From an uncultured Lachnospiraceae bacterium (lineage in GTDB: Bacteria > Bacillota > Clostridia > Lachnospirales > Lachnospiraceae), in NCBI GenBank assembly GCA_910583895.1, contig CAJTYJ010000013.1:9148-73147 (forward strand): a stretch of 64,000 bases of DNA. Direction: 5' to 3'. This document shows, piece by piece, positions 34,710-43,290 of this stretch. The translations under genes were made by a program, and so were the position numbers. Position 1 is the stretch's first letter; each line of letters opens with the position of its first letter. Below the pieces are notes generated by a model. The model was not told the DNA's origin and searched no databases. It saw only the letters and a program-made list of their open reading frames with translations.

Positions 34710-36146
34710 CTAAATGGTTCCATGCTTTTTGTCCGGGCGGTCTTCCCTCTTCGTAAACAGCATCTCGAAAGCACCGATCACATACTTTCTGGTATCCTGT
34801 GCGTCAATCACTGTATCTACATAACCTCTCTTTGCCGCAGAAGCCACATGATTCTGAAGCTTGGAGTAATCATTTGCTTTTTCTTTCTGCGTGGCTGCGT
34901 CCGCATCTGCATACATAATCTTTGCCGCAAGCTTCGCATCCATCATGCCAATCTCCGCATTGGGCCATGCATAGACAAAATCTGCCCCAAGGCCTTTGCT
35001 GTTCATGGTCACATACGCACTGCCATAAGCTTTTCCGGTCACCACATTCACTTTCGGCACGGAAGCATCCGCAAACGCATAGGTAAGGGCTGCTGCTGCT
35101 TTCGCAATCTTCTTCTCGGTGCACTTAGACGCTTTAAAACCGGAAGCATTGGTGAGGGTCAGAATCGGAATGTTGAACGCATCACAGAACTTCACGAATT
35201 TTGCCGCCTTCTCGCAGCCTCTTGCAGACAGCTCCGGCAAAAATTCTTCCGCCTTGTTTCCTTCTTCATCATACCGTACTGTCCGGTTTGCCACCGCACC
35301 GACGGTCGTTCCGTTCAGCTTGATAAAACCGGTCACCATGTCTTTTGCATAATCTGCTTTCGTCTCAAAGAAAATGCCGGAATCGGAAATCATCCGAAGG
35401 GCAAGCGCCGGATCTTGGGCAGAGACTTCCAGATCTGTGCAGACTCTGTTCAGATCATCATCACAGTCCAGGTAAGACAGATCATCTTCATTGTTTGCCG
35501 GGAGCAGGGATACCAGTTCCCGGATCTGTGTGATCAGCTCATCTTCTTCTGCCGTCACATCCACGATCCCCGCTTCTTCGCTCTGGAACTTTGCAGATGC
35601 TGTATCACATCTGGATACCTCGTTTCCTTCCAGGGCATTGGGTGTATTTACAAACAGCCTTGCTTTTTTAGTCTCCATAAAGGTGAAGTCGGACATTGCA
35701 GACGCCACTGCCATACCGCCGCCGCAGTTGCCGAACACTGCCGTGATCTGCGGAACCACACCTGATGCCATAGCCTGCTTCAGATACAGCTCACCAAAGG
35801 CATTCAGTGCATCGGAAGCCTCCTGAAGTCTCAGACCTGCACAGTCCACAAGCCCGATTACCGGAGCTCCCATCTTCATTGCCATATCATAGATTCTGGT
35901 GATCTTTCTGGCATGCATCTCGCCCATGGATCCTCCCAGTACGGAAACATCCTGACTGTACACATACACAAGACTGCCGTTTATGACTCCGTATCCTGTC
36001 ATAACACCATCAGACGGCGTGTCCGTGTTGTTCATGTTGAAATCTGTCGCACGGGCCGTAACGGCAGCACCGATTTCAACAAAGCTGTTCTCGTCAAGCA
36101 GCGCTTTGATCCTGCTGCATGCCAAGCTCTGTGCCTTATTACTCAT
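34710..36146 (-). CDS. Acyl-CoA carboxyltransferase subunit (MmdA/PccB/GcdA-like)
   Basis: 478 residues, crotonase-like repeats in two halves, as in MmdA and PccB: GVINGSLVYVYSQDVSVLGGSMGEMHARKI and GMAVASAMSDFTFM in the first half, TLTNASGFKA and GKAYGSAYVTMNSKGLGADFVYAWPNAEIGMM in the second. It would remove CO2 from an acyl-CoA (methylmalonyl- or glutaconyl-CoA) onto biotin. At 478 residues it is slightly shorter than typical MmdA (about 510). First gene of the operon, with GGAGG at the ATG. Confidence 0.85.
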   Translation of the reverse strand: MSNKAQSLACSRIKALLDENSFVEIGAAVTARATDFNMNNTDTPSDGVMTGYGVINGSLVYVYSQDVSVLGGSMGEMHARKITRIYDMAMKMGAPVIGLVDCAGLRLQEASDALNAFGELYLKQAMASGVVPQITAVFGNCGGGMAVASAMSDFTFMETKKARLFVNTPNALEGNEVSRCDTASAKFQSEEAGIVDVTAEEDELITQIRELVSLLPANNEDDLSYLDCDDDLNRVCTDLEVSAQDPALALRMISDSGIFFETKADYAKDMVTGFIKLNGTTVGAVANRTVRYDEEGNKAEEFLPELSARGCEKAAKFVKFCDAFNIPILTLTNASGFKASKCTEKKIAKAAAALTYAFADASVPKVNVVTGKAYGSAYVTMNSKGLGADFVYAWPNAEIGMMDAKLAAKIMYADADAATQKEKANDYSKLQNHVASAAKRGYVDTVIDAQDTRKYVIGAFEMLFTKREDRPDKKHGTI

Positions 36147-36422
36147 ATTTACTCCTCCATTATATTGTTATTTAAGTTTACCCAAGGTCTGCCGAGTCTA
36201 ATTGTAACAATACTGTTTCCTTTTTTCAAGTCATTTTTTTATTTCCATAGCTTTCACATGACAATTTTCATTCCTTTCCACCCCCGGGCTGCAGAAGGAG
36301 CAGCAATCCCTTTTTCCTATGCTTCTAAAAATCTTAACACAAAATTGGCATTTTATCTATTTCCCTTTGGAATGATATGGATTATAATTTCTTTAAAACG
36401 AAAAATATCAGGAGGAACATTC
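36147..36422. other. Divergent intergenic region between the decarboxylase operon and the BMP-fusion gene
   Basis: 276 bases, AT-rich. A TATAAT (about 36380-36386) stands roughly 40 bases before the plus-strand start, but no good -35 box is spaced for it. No gene seen. Confidence 0.4.
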
Positions 36423-38357
36423 ATGTCCAGTTCAGAATATGCAAAAGCCCGAAAAAAAGCGCAAAAAGTGTACCGTACCCATCTGTTAAAAGGTACCTAC
36501 CCCTATCTTCAGGCTCTTGACGATCTGGTCTCCTTCGCGGAGATCTCTTCCGAAGTGGAGCTTGGGCTGGTGGAAATTCCTTTGGAATCCATCGTCGGCA
36601 CAAGAACCGCCGGCAGAAAACAGGCTTTTGCCAGCAACTTTATGCCGCTTCTGGAAGAAACCAGTGAGTTCGCCCGCAAGTGGACGGCTCTGTACAAAGC
36701 GCATATCGAAGAAGGCATCCGTGATCCCATCACCGCTGTGGAGTTTATGAACCGCTTTTACGTCATCGAGGGCAATAAACGAGTCAGTGTCTTAAAATAT
36801 GTAGAAGCCGTCAGTATTCAGGCCAACGTGACCCGTCTGGTTCCCCGCCGGACAGATTCTTTAGAAAACCGGATCTATTTTGAGTTTCTTGATTTTTACC
36901 GGACGACGTCCATCAACTATCTGACTTTCAGCCAGGAAGGCTGTTATGCGAAGCTGCTTTCCCTTCTTGGCAAAGGACCGGAAGAACCCTGGAGCGATGA
37001 GGAGAAGATGGATTTTCACTCTTCCTATATTCACTTTCTGGACGTATACGAGGCAAAAGGCGGAAAAAGTCTCTCTCTCACGCCCGGGGATGCCTTTTTA
37101 ACCTATCTGGAAATCTATGGCTATCAGGATCTGCTGAAAAAATCTTACCGGGAACTGCGGGAAGAGCTGCCTGCCATCTGGAAAGATTTCCAGATTTACC
37201 CGGCCAAGAGAAGTGTGGAACTTGTGATGGCTCCGGAAAAAGAATCGGAAGAAAAGACGTTAAAAACCAGGATCCTTCCTTCTGCCGGATCTCCCCTTAA
37301 GATCGCATTCATCCATGACCGCACCCCCGAGGAGTCCAGCTGGACTTACGGTCATGAGCTGGGACGGCATTATCTGGAAGATGCCCTGGCCGGAAAGGTA
37401 AGCACCTCTTTTTATCTTGCAGGAGGCAGTCCCGAGGAGGGAAGCGAGATCATTAAAAAATCCATTGAAGACGGCTGCACGGTCGTCTTTACCACCAGCC
37501 CCAAGCTTTTGAATGCCAGTGTCAAGACCGCTTTGAAATACCCTGCCACCCGGATTCTGAACTGTTCCTTGAACTCCAGTTTCGGACATCTGCGCACTTA
37601 CTACGGAAGGATGTATGAGGCAAAATACCTCACCGGTATTCTGGCAGGCATTTTAAGCCCGGAACCTTCCATCGGATACATTTCCGATTATCCGATCTAC
37701 GGCTCCACTGCCAGCATCAATGCTTTCGCTCTGGGCGTAAAGGCAGTAAATCCTCAGGCCCGGGTCTATCTGGAATGGTCCTGCATCAAAGACCATCAGT
37801 TTGAACAAAAATTCCGTGACCTTCGCATTTCTCATGTGTCGGGTCAGGATCTTTTGACGCCTTCCCATGGTTCCAGACAATTTGGACTGTATGATATAAG
37901 GGATGGTCATATCACCAACATTGCCATGCCGGTGTGCCACTGGGGAAAATTCTATGAACGCATCGTCACCAGCATCTTAAACGGCGTCTGGAAAAAAGGT
38001 CTGGCTCAGAGCAAAGACAAATCCATCAACTATTTCTGGGGACTCTCCTCCGGAATGATCGATGTCATCTGCTCCAAACACGTTCCGGCCGCCACGGTAT
38101 CCCTTCTGGAACGGATCAAGCAGGACATCAGCCTGGGACAGTTTCATCCTTTCTCCTGTGAGATCCGCTCTCAGGATGGAACCCTTCAGAATGCCGACCA
38201 TATGATCATGCCTCCGGAACAGATCGGTTCCATGGACTGGCTGGCAGACAACATTGAAGGTGCTTTCCCTGCCTTTTCTTCCATGACAGAGGAGGCAAAA
38301 CGAATCGTCCGGCTGCAGGGCGTCGGAAAATATCAGGAGTCAAACGAAGCACTATGA
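36423..38357 (+). CDS. Cytoplasmic BMP-type binding protein fused to a ParB/Srx-like N-terminus
   Basis: 644 residues. No signal peptide or lipobox is visible, so it should stay in the cytoplasm. Residues 1-250 include FYVIEGNKRVSVLKYVEA (near 110), which resembles the ParB/sulfiredoxin-like EGNxR box. Residues about 280-590 look like a BMP/PnrA/Med periplasmic-binding fold (KIAFIHDRTPEESSWTYGHELGRHYLED, TYYGRMYEAKYLTGILAG, IGYISDYPIYGSTASINAFALG). Extracellular BMP proteins bind nucleosides. AGGAGG precedes the ATG at 36423. The stop overlaps the next gene. Function unknown; a nucleoside- or small-ligand sensing regulator is my guess. Confidence 0.75.
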   Translation: MSSSEYAKARKKAQKVYRTHLLKGTYPYLQALDDLVSFAEISSEVELGLVEIPLESIVGTRTAGRKQAFASNFMPLLEETSEFARKWTALYKAHIEEGIRDPITAVEFMNRFYVIEGNKRVSVLKYVEAVSIQANVTRLVPRRTDSLENRIYFEFLDFYRTTSINYLTFSQEGCYAKLLSLLGKGPEEPWSDEEKMDFHSSYIHFLDVYEAKGGKSLSLTPGDAFLTYLEIYGYQDLLKKSYRELREELPAIWKDFQIYPAKRSVELVMAPEKESEEKTLKTRILPSAGSPLKIAFIHDRTPEESSWTYGHELGRHYLEDALAGKVSTSFYLAGGSPEEGSEIIKKSIEDGCTVVFTTSPKLLNASVKTALKYPATRILNCSLNSSFGHLRTYYGRMYEAKYLTGILAGILSPEPSIGYISDYPIYGSTASINAFALGVKAVNPQARVYLEWSCIKDHQFEQKFRDLRISHVSGQDLLTPSHGSRQFGLYDIRDGHITNIAMPVCHWGKFYERIVTSILNGVWKKGLAQSKDKSINYFWGLSSGMIDVICSKHVPAATVSLLERIKQDISLGQFHPFSCEIRSQDGTLQNADHMIMPPEQIGSMDWLADNIEGAFPAFSSMTEEAKRIVRLQGVGKYQESNEAL

Positions 38358-38944
38358 AAATACTGGTACTCGCAGACAAGGAATCCCTGTACCTGTGGGA
38401 TTTCTTTGAAAAAAGCAAACTTGAGGGGATCGACCTGATCCTCTCCTGCGGGGATCTGCATCCCCACTATCTGTCTTTCCTCGCCACCTTTTTCCAGGGC
38501 CCCATCCTGTATGTGCGCGGAAATCACGATGACTGTTATGAACAGACACCGCCGGACGGTTGTATCTGCATCGACGGAAAAGTCTATGAGCATGAAGGCG
38601 TGCGAATCCTGGGGCTTGGGGGTTCCATGCGTTATAAAACCGGCAAAAATCAGTACACAGACCGGGAGATGTACCGGCGGATCCGAAAGCTTTCCTTTTC
38701 CCTGTGGAGAAAGAAAGGCTTTGACATCCTTCTGACCCACTCCCCGGCCTGGCAGCTGGGGGACGGCACGGATCTGCCCCACACCGGCTTTAAAGCGTTC
38801 CGGTATCTGCTGGACAAATATGCCCCCCGTTACTTTATCCACGGACATATCCATCTGTGCTACGGAGCCGGGATCAAGAGAAGTTATACTTACCAGTCCA
38901 CCACCATAGTCAATGCCTACGAACGCTACCTCATCGAACTGTGA
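38354..38944 (+). CDS. Metallophosphoesterase, cytoplasmic
   Basis: 196 residues. Metal-site motifs in order: LADKE (first strand, Asp replacing the common DxH), SCGDLHP, RGNHDD, LTHSP and HGHIHLCYG. The first DxH is changed (ADKESL), which is seen in some family subgroups. It is translated from an ATGA overlap with the BMP-fusion gene, so the two products probably work together, for example on a nucleotide ligand. Its 3' end overlaps the convergent dacF-type gene by 14 bases. Confidence 0.85.
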   Translation: MKILVLADKESLYLWDFFEKSKLEGIDLILSCGDLHPHYLSFLATFFQGPILYVRGNHDDCYEQTPPDGCICIDGKVYEHEGVRILGLGGSMRYKTGKNQYTDREMYRRIRKLSFSLWRKKGFDILLTHSPAWQLGDGTDLPHTGFKAFRYLLDKYAPRYFIHGHIHLCYGAGIKRSYTYQSTTIVNAYERYLIEL

Positions 38945-40094
38945 TCCATCGTTCAATGATCTGCCTAAGGCACCAGGGATAATCAATCACCGGAGAATCT
39001 TCTTCTATATAGATCGGATACAGGTCAAAAACCTCTCCGTTCAGGTAGTAGACCACGGTTCCCACGATCTCTCCTTTCTCCACTGGTGCCTTCAGCCGGT
39101 CCGGCATCAGCACATCCATATGAAATGCGTCTTCCTCTTTCAGAAGAAGTTCTCTGCTTTTCACATCTGCCGCCGCTTTTACCGTCTCCACCTGTCCGTT
39201 CTCTACCGGAAGGGGATTGAGCGCTACCACATCTTCTCCCACCGTTTCTCTGTGAAAATTTTCAATGCCGTAATTCATCAGTTTTTTCGTGTCAGACCAC
39301 TTCCAGGTCTTGTGATTCGGCCATCCGCAGGCAAGCACCACAGCCACAAACCGCTTTCCTCCCCGTTCCAGTGCCCCTACATAGCAGTAGCCGGCATCGT
39401 TGGTAAATCCGGTCTTGCCGGTCAGTGCGCCCTCCATCATATTCAGAAACGCATTTTTGTTATTGACGGTAAAGCTTCTGGTTCCTTCCAGATCCGAAAA
39501 GGACCAGGAAGGTTCTCTGGTGATTGTTAAAAATTCATCATTCTGCATACAGCAGCGCATGATTCGCGCCAGATCTCTTGCCGTAGTCGAGTGAACTCCG
39601 TATGCATCCTGGGCATCCAGCCCGTTGGGGGTGATAAAATACGTCTGGTAGCATCCAAGATCTCTCGCTTTCTGATTCATCATGGCGGCAAAGTTCTCCA
39701 CGCTTCCTCCCACATGTTCCGCGATGGCCACCGCTGTGTCGTTATGGGATTCCAGCATCAGTGAATAACACAGATCCCGAAGCCGGTAGCGCTCGCCTTC
39801 CCGAATGTTCAGCTGGACATCCGGCATGGAAGCCGCATAGGCAGACACGGTCACCTCTCCTTCCAGATCCGCATTCTGAAGGGTAACCAGAAGAGTCATA
39901 ATCTTTGTGGTACTGGCCATGGGCATCTGCTGCTCTGCATTTTTTTCAAAAAGAATACGCCCGGTATCTGCATCCATAAGCACTGCAGACTGGGCGTATA
40001 AATCCGTCGGCTCCCCTTCTGCCTGTACGGCTGCACTTCCAAGAAACAGCACTGACAAAAGAATGACCAGAATATTTTTCACATATGTTTTCAT
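38931..40094 (-). CDS. D-alanyl-D-alanine carboxypeptidase (DacF-type, PBP5 family)
   Basis: 387 residues from the ATG at 40094, which follows AGGTGG. Signal peptide (about 1-26, cleaved at AVQAEG), then SxxK as STTK (near 60), SHN (in MLESHNDTAVAIAEHVGGS, near 121) and KTG as GKTGFTNDAGYC (near 228), followed by the C-terminal beta-rich domain. It trims the last D-Ala from peptidoglycan stem peptides. The interrupted gene at 42470 is a paralogue. Confidence 0.9.
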   Translation of the reverse strand: MKTYVKNILVILLSVLFLGSAAVQAEGEPTDLYAQSAVLMDADTGRILFEKNAEQQMPMASTTKIMTLLVTLQNADLEGEVTVSAYAASMPDVQLNIREGERYRLRDLCYSLMLESHNDTAVAIAEHVGGSVENFAAMMNQKARDLGCYQTYFITPNGLDAQDAYGVHSTTARDLARIMRCCMQNDEFLTITREPSWSFSDLEGTRSFTVNNKNAFLNMMEGALTGKTGFTNDAGYCYVGALERGGKRFVAVVLACGWPNHKTWKWSDTKKLMNYGIENFHRETVGEDVVALNPLPVENGQVETVKAAADVKSRELLLKEEDAFHMDVLMPDRLKAPVEKGEIVGTVVYYLNGEVFDLYPIYIEEDSPVIDYPWCLRQIIERWITVR

Positions 40095-40190
40095 TGTCCA
40101 CCTGCATATGGTCCTTTGTTCAATGTATGCAGGTATATGGCTGTTCAGTACCTTCACCGTCCCCATGAAGACTGAAGCCCGCCAAGGCCT

Positions 40191-40781
40191 TTACAGGTCC
40201 AGTTTTAACTGCACTTCCTGCTCTGCCTGGCTTTTCATCTCCTCCACCAGATCCGGGCCGATGGAAGGAAGCTCTTCTGTGGAGCGCACACCGAAATTGC
40301 GCAGAAATTCTTCCGTGGTACCAAACAGAATCGGACGTCCCGGAGCATCCAGCCGCCCTGCTTCACCTACCAGACCATATTCTACCAGACGGTTCAGGGC
40401 ATGATCGGAGTTGACTCCCCGGATCTTCTCCACTTCCTGCCTGGTCACCGGCTGCTTGTAGGCAACAATGGAGAGCACTTCCAGCTGTACATCCGTCAGT
40501 ACATATTTTTTTGGCTGTTTCGCCACCTTGATCAGTGCCTCGTAGTATTCCCTGCGGGTTGTCAGCTGAAAGGAATCCTGAAGCTCGATGATCTCCATAC
40601 CGCCTTCTTTTTTGTTGTACCAGTCCATCATCTGATGGATGATTTTTCGGGTCGTCTCTTTGTCGTGTCCGATGGCAACCGAAAGTTTCTCAATCTCCAC
40701 CGCGTCCCCCATGGCAAAAAGCACAGCCTCAATGGTCGCTTCTATCTTTTCCCGTTCCAAAACCGTCTCCTTGTCTGTCAA
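40191..40781 (-). CDS. scpB: Segregation and condensation protein ScpB
   Basis: 196 residues with the two winged-helix domains of ScpB (AVLFAMGDAVEIEKLSVAIGHDKE and LSIVAYKQPVTRQEVEKIRGVNSDHALNRLVEYGLV). With ScpA and SMC it compacts the chromosome and helps separate new origins. The gap to scpA upstream is seven bases. Confidence 0.95.
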   Translation of the reverse strand: MTDKETVLEREKIEATIEAVLFAMGDAVEIEKLSVAIGHDKETTRKIIHQMMDWYNKKEGGMEIIELQDSFQLTTRREYYEALIKVAKQPKKYVLTDVQLEVLSIVAYKQPVTRQEVEKIRGVNSDHALNRLVEYGLVGEAGRLDAPGRPILFGTTEEFLRNFGVRSTEELPSIGPDLVEEMKSQAEQEVQLKLDL

Positions 40782-40788
40782 AAGTCTG

Positions 40789-41532
40789 TCACAGCTGCGC
40801 TGTAATCAAGATGTCATCAAAAGGATGTTCCTGCACCACAGACAGCTCTCCTGTCTTCATCAATTCCAGTATGGCAAGAAATGTGACAATCAGCTGAATC
40901 CGGCCCTTCTGTCCCTCCAGCAGCGCTGAGAAGCGAAACTGCTGATTTGCAGCCGCATATTCCCGGACCCGGACCATCTTCTCATCCAGGCTGACCTCCT
41001 CTTGTTCAATCCTTCCGAATTTGCTCCGAATCGGATCGATCTTCTCGGTCTGCCGGCGCATAATGGACTGAAAGATCTGATTCAGCCGGATCAGTGACAG
41101 ATCTCCTACCAGTTCCCCAAGGTCCACCGGGGTCTCATACTTTGCCACTTCCTCTGGAATTGTGGGCCCTTTGTACAAAGACTTTCCAGACAGAGACAGC
41201 CGGTCTCTCAGTTCATAAGACATATACTTGTACATCTTATATTCCAATAACTTTTGCACCAGCTCTTCCCGCGGATCGATCTCCTCACCGTCCTCGTCCA
41301 CTTCTGCCGGAAGGAGCATCCTGGCCTTGATCTCCAAAAGAGTCGCCGCCATGACCAGAAATTCACTCATCACATTCAGATCCTGCTCCTTCATGGAAGT
41401 TAAGTATTCCATATACTGTGCGGTGATCTCCACAATCGGAATATCAAAAATATTGAATTTATTGATATCAAGCAGATGAAGCAGAAGATCCAGCGGACCT
41501 TCAAAACTCTCGATCTTCACGGACAGCGCCAT
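40789..41532 (-). CDS. scpA: Segregation and condensation protein ScpA
   Basis: 247 residues. The kleisin N-terminus is VKIESFEGPLDLLLHLLDINKFNIFDIPIVEITAQYMEYL-type text (first 45 residues) and the C-terminal winged helix ends at FLAILELMKTGELSVVQ. It links the heads of the SMC dimer. The GTG at 41544 is an alternative start; I use the ATG at 41532. The start lies inside the 3' end of the phosphoesterase gene. Confidence 0.93.
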   Translation of the reverse strand: MALSVKIESFEGPLDLLLHLLDINKFNIFDIPIVEITAQYMEYLTSMKEQDLNVMSEFLVMAATLLEIKARMLLPAEVDEDGEEIDPREELVQKLLEYKMYKYMSYELRDRLSLSGKSLYKGPTIPEEVAKYETPVDLGELVGDLSLIRLNQIFQSIMRRQTEKIDPIRSKFGRIEQEEVSLDEKMVRVREYAAANQQFRFSALLEGQKGRIQLIVTFLAILELMKTGELSVVQEHPFDDILITAQL

Positions 41533-42346
41533 GTTCTTCACCACCTGTTCCTTTTATCCTGATCCCGATCAGCCAGGGGGGATTCCCGATCCGGACGGGC
41601 ACCGTATGTTCCCCAAGCCCCGGGCTTACTACCATGTATTTTCCATCCTTCTGGTACAGTCCCCGGTCATATTTTGGAAAAAGCTTTGCCTGAGGCGTGA
41701 TCAGACCGCCGATGACCGGAAGCCTGATCAGACCGCCGTGAAGATGGCCGGACAGCGTAAGATCCGCTCCCCACCCGGCATACTGCGGAAAATAAACCGG
41801 ATTGTGAGCCAGCAAAATATGGAATGCTTCCCCTGCAGGCCTGCCAAAAATCCGTTTCAAATCCGTTCCATCGTAAGGAATCCGGCAAAATTTCTTATAA
41901 TACCGAAGCGGCATCTCATAACCATGAACCATAACCTTTGTAGAACCAAAGGAAACGCTGACGGTCTCATTTTCCGGTACCTTTATCCCCAGCTCTCTCA
42001 ACCGCCTGACATAAGACTGGTACTGTTCCCGGCAGATTCCCGGGGTCGACCGCATCCGCACTTCATGATTGCCGTTTCCCGCCACCACAAGCGTCCGACG
42101 CCCGGCAAGCCCCTCAAAAAGCGTGATCGCATCGCAAATCCCTGCCTCTTCGTGTCCCAGTATCATATCCCCGGCGCACAGGATCAGATCCGGCTGCAGC
42201 GCATCCACTGCCTCTAAAAGCATCTGCTGCTTTTCTCCCCACAGCCGGTTGTGCAGATCCGCCATCAAGGCAATACAAAGTGGAGGTTCTTCTTTTTTTC
42301 GTTTTTTTGTCCGGATCTCACAGGTCCAGGTCTTAAAATGTACCAT
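41501..42346 (-). CDS. Metallophosphoesterase (YkuE/YaeI type)
   Basis: 281 residues with all five metal motifs: MADLHN, CAGDMI, GNGNHEVR, LAHNPVYFP and SGHLHGG. The layout matches YkuE-type phosphoesterases acting on envelope or lipid-linked substrates, although no clear signal peptide or membrane anchor is visible at this start. The last 44 bases overlap the start of scpA. AAGGAAG precedes the ATG. Confidence 0.85.
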   Translation of the reverse strand: MVHFKTWTCEIRTKKRKKEEPPLCIALMADLHNRLWGEKQQMLLEAVDALQPDLILCAGDMILGHEEAGICDAITLFEGLAGRRTLVVAGNGNHEVRMRSTPGICREQYQSYVRRLRELGIKVPENETVSVSFGSTKVMVHGYEMPLRYYKKFCRIPYDGTDLKRIFGRPAGEAFHILLAHNPVYFPQYAGWGADLTLSGHLHGGLIRLPVIGGLITPQAKLFPKYDRGLYQKDGKYMVVSPGLGEHTVPVRIGNPPWLIGIRIKGTGGEEHGAVREDREF

Positions 42347-42469
42347 GTTGTCTTCCTTCTATATTCAATGCCTTCCACCCAAGTCCTGCCAAAACCGCCA
42401 GAACTGTATTTTGCGGCAGACAGACTGCCTGCCTATCATAACATAAGTATCTGCCCTCCTGCAATTCCT

Positions 42470-43261
42470 TTACAGTAAAAAAATATGAAAAACGTTGCAG
42501 ATGTAATCTCCATAGCCTGCCTTTTCCACACTCCCCGCTGTCAGAATCGGAGATTCTCCCACTTCCTGACCATTCAGGATATAGGCAACTCTCCCCACAG
42601 TCGTTCCTTCCTCCACCGGAGCGTCCAGCGATTCCGGAAGTTCTAAGGAACGCTTCATATCGGACAGACTGCTCCCGTCTGTAGACACGTAGGAAAAATC
42701 ACCCGCGTATTTTAAGGCTACCTGATCCTGTACCCCGCCGGTCACCGGAAGGTCGGTAAGAGCCACCCTGTTTTCATCCTTATACAGACTGCAGCAGGCA
42801 AATCCGCTGTTCAGGAGGGTCACCGCATCCTGAAAACGGCTTTTGCTGTCCGCTCCTCCCATGATTACCGCCACCAGTTCGATATCATCTTTTTTGGCGC
42901 TGGCAGAGACACAAAAGCCCGCTACGCTGGTATATCCGGTCTTAAGTCCGGTCGCATATTCGTACTGCCTGATCAGTTTGTTTGTATTGGTCAGTCCGAA
43001 TTCAAAGCTCCCTCTTGCCGTCGTATGTATGATGTTTTCCATCCAGATGGTACAATATTCATGAATCTGGGGATGGTTTAGCAAAAGTTCTCTGGACATG
43101 AGCGCCACATCTTTTGCCGTGGTCAGATGTTCGTCATCATCCAGCCCGCAGCAGTTGACAAAATGCGTGTTCTCCATCCCAAGTTCCGCCGCCCGCTCAT
43201 TCATCCGTTTGACAAAATCCCCTTCGCTGCCGTAGATGTGTTCTGCCATGGCCACACATGT
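42470..43261 (-). pseudogene. D-alanyl-D-alanine carboxypeptidase, N-terminal half lost to insertion
   Basis: The frame shows the second half of a DacF-type enzyme: residues around the lost SxN site (ATCVAMAEHIYGS), then NTHFVNCCGLDD, ATGLKTGYTSVAGFC with an intact KTG, and the C-terminal beta domain ending in a hydrophobic FHIFLL tail. The signal peptide, SxxK and SxN are missing. The frame merges with the serine recombinase end at about 43262, so the N-terminal half should lie beyond the right end of the mobile element, outside this window. As it stands the protein cannot be exported or active. The paralogue at 38931 could compensate. Confidence 0.85.
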
Positions 43262-43290
43262 AGCGTATATGTATAGTAGACACTAATCTG
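43256..43290. other. Left attachment site region of the mobile element
   Basis: The dac coding sequence ends and recombinase sequence begins between the recombinase stop (TAG at 43283-43285) and the dac codons GTG GCC. The exact crossover core cannot be set without the empty site. Confidence 0.5.
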
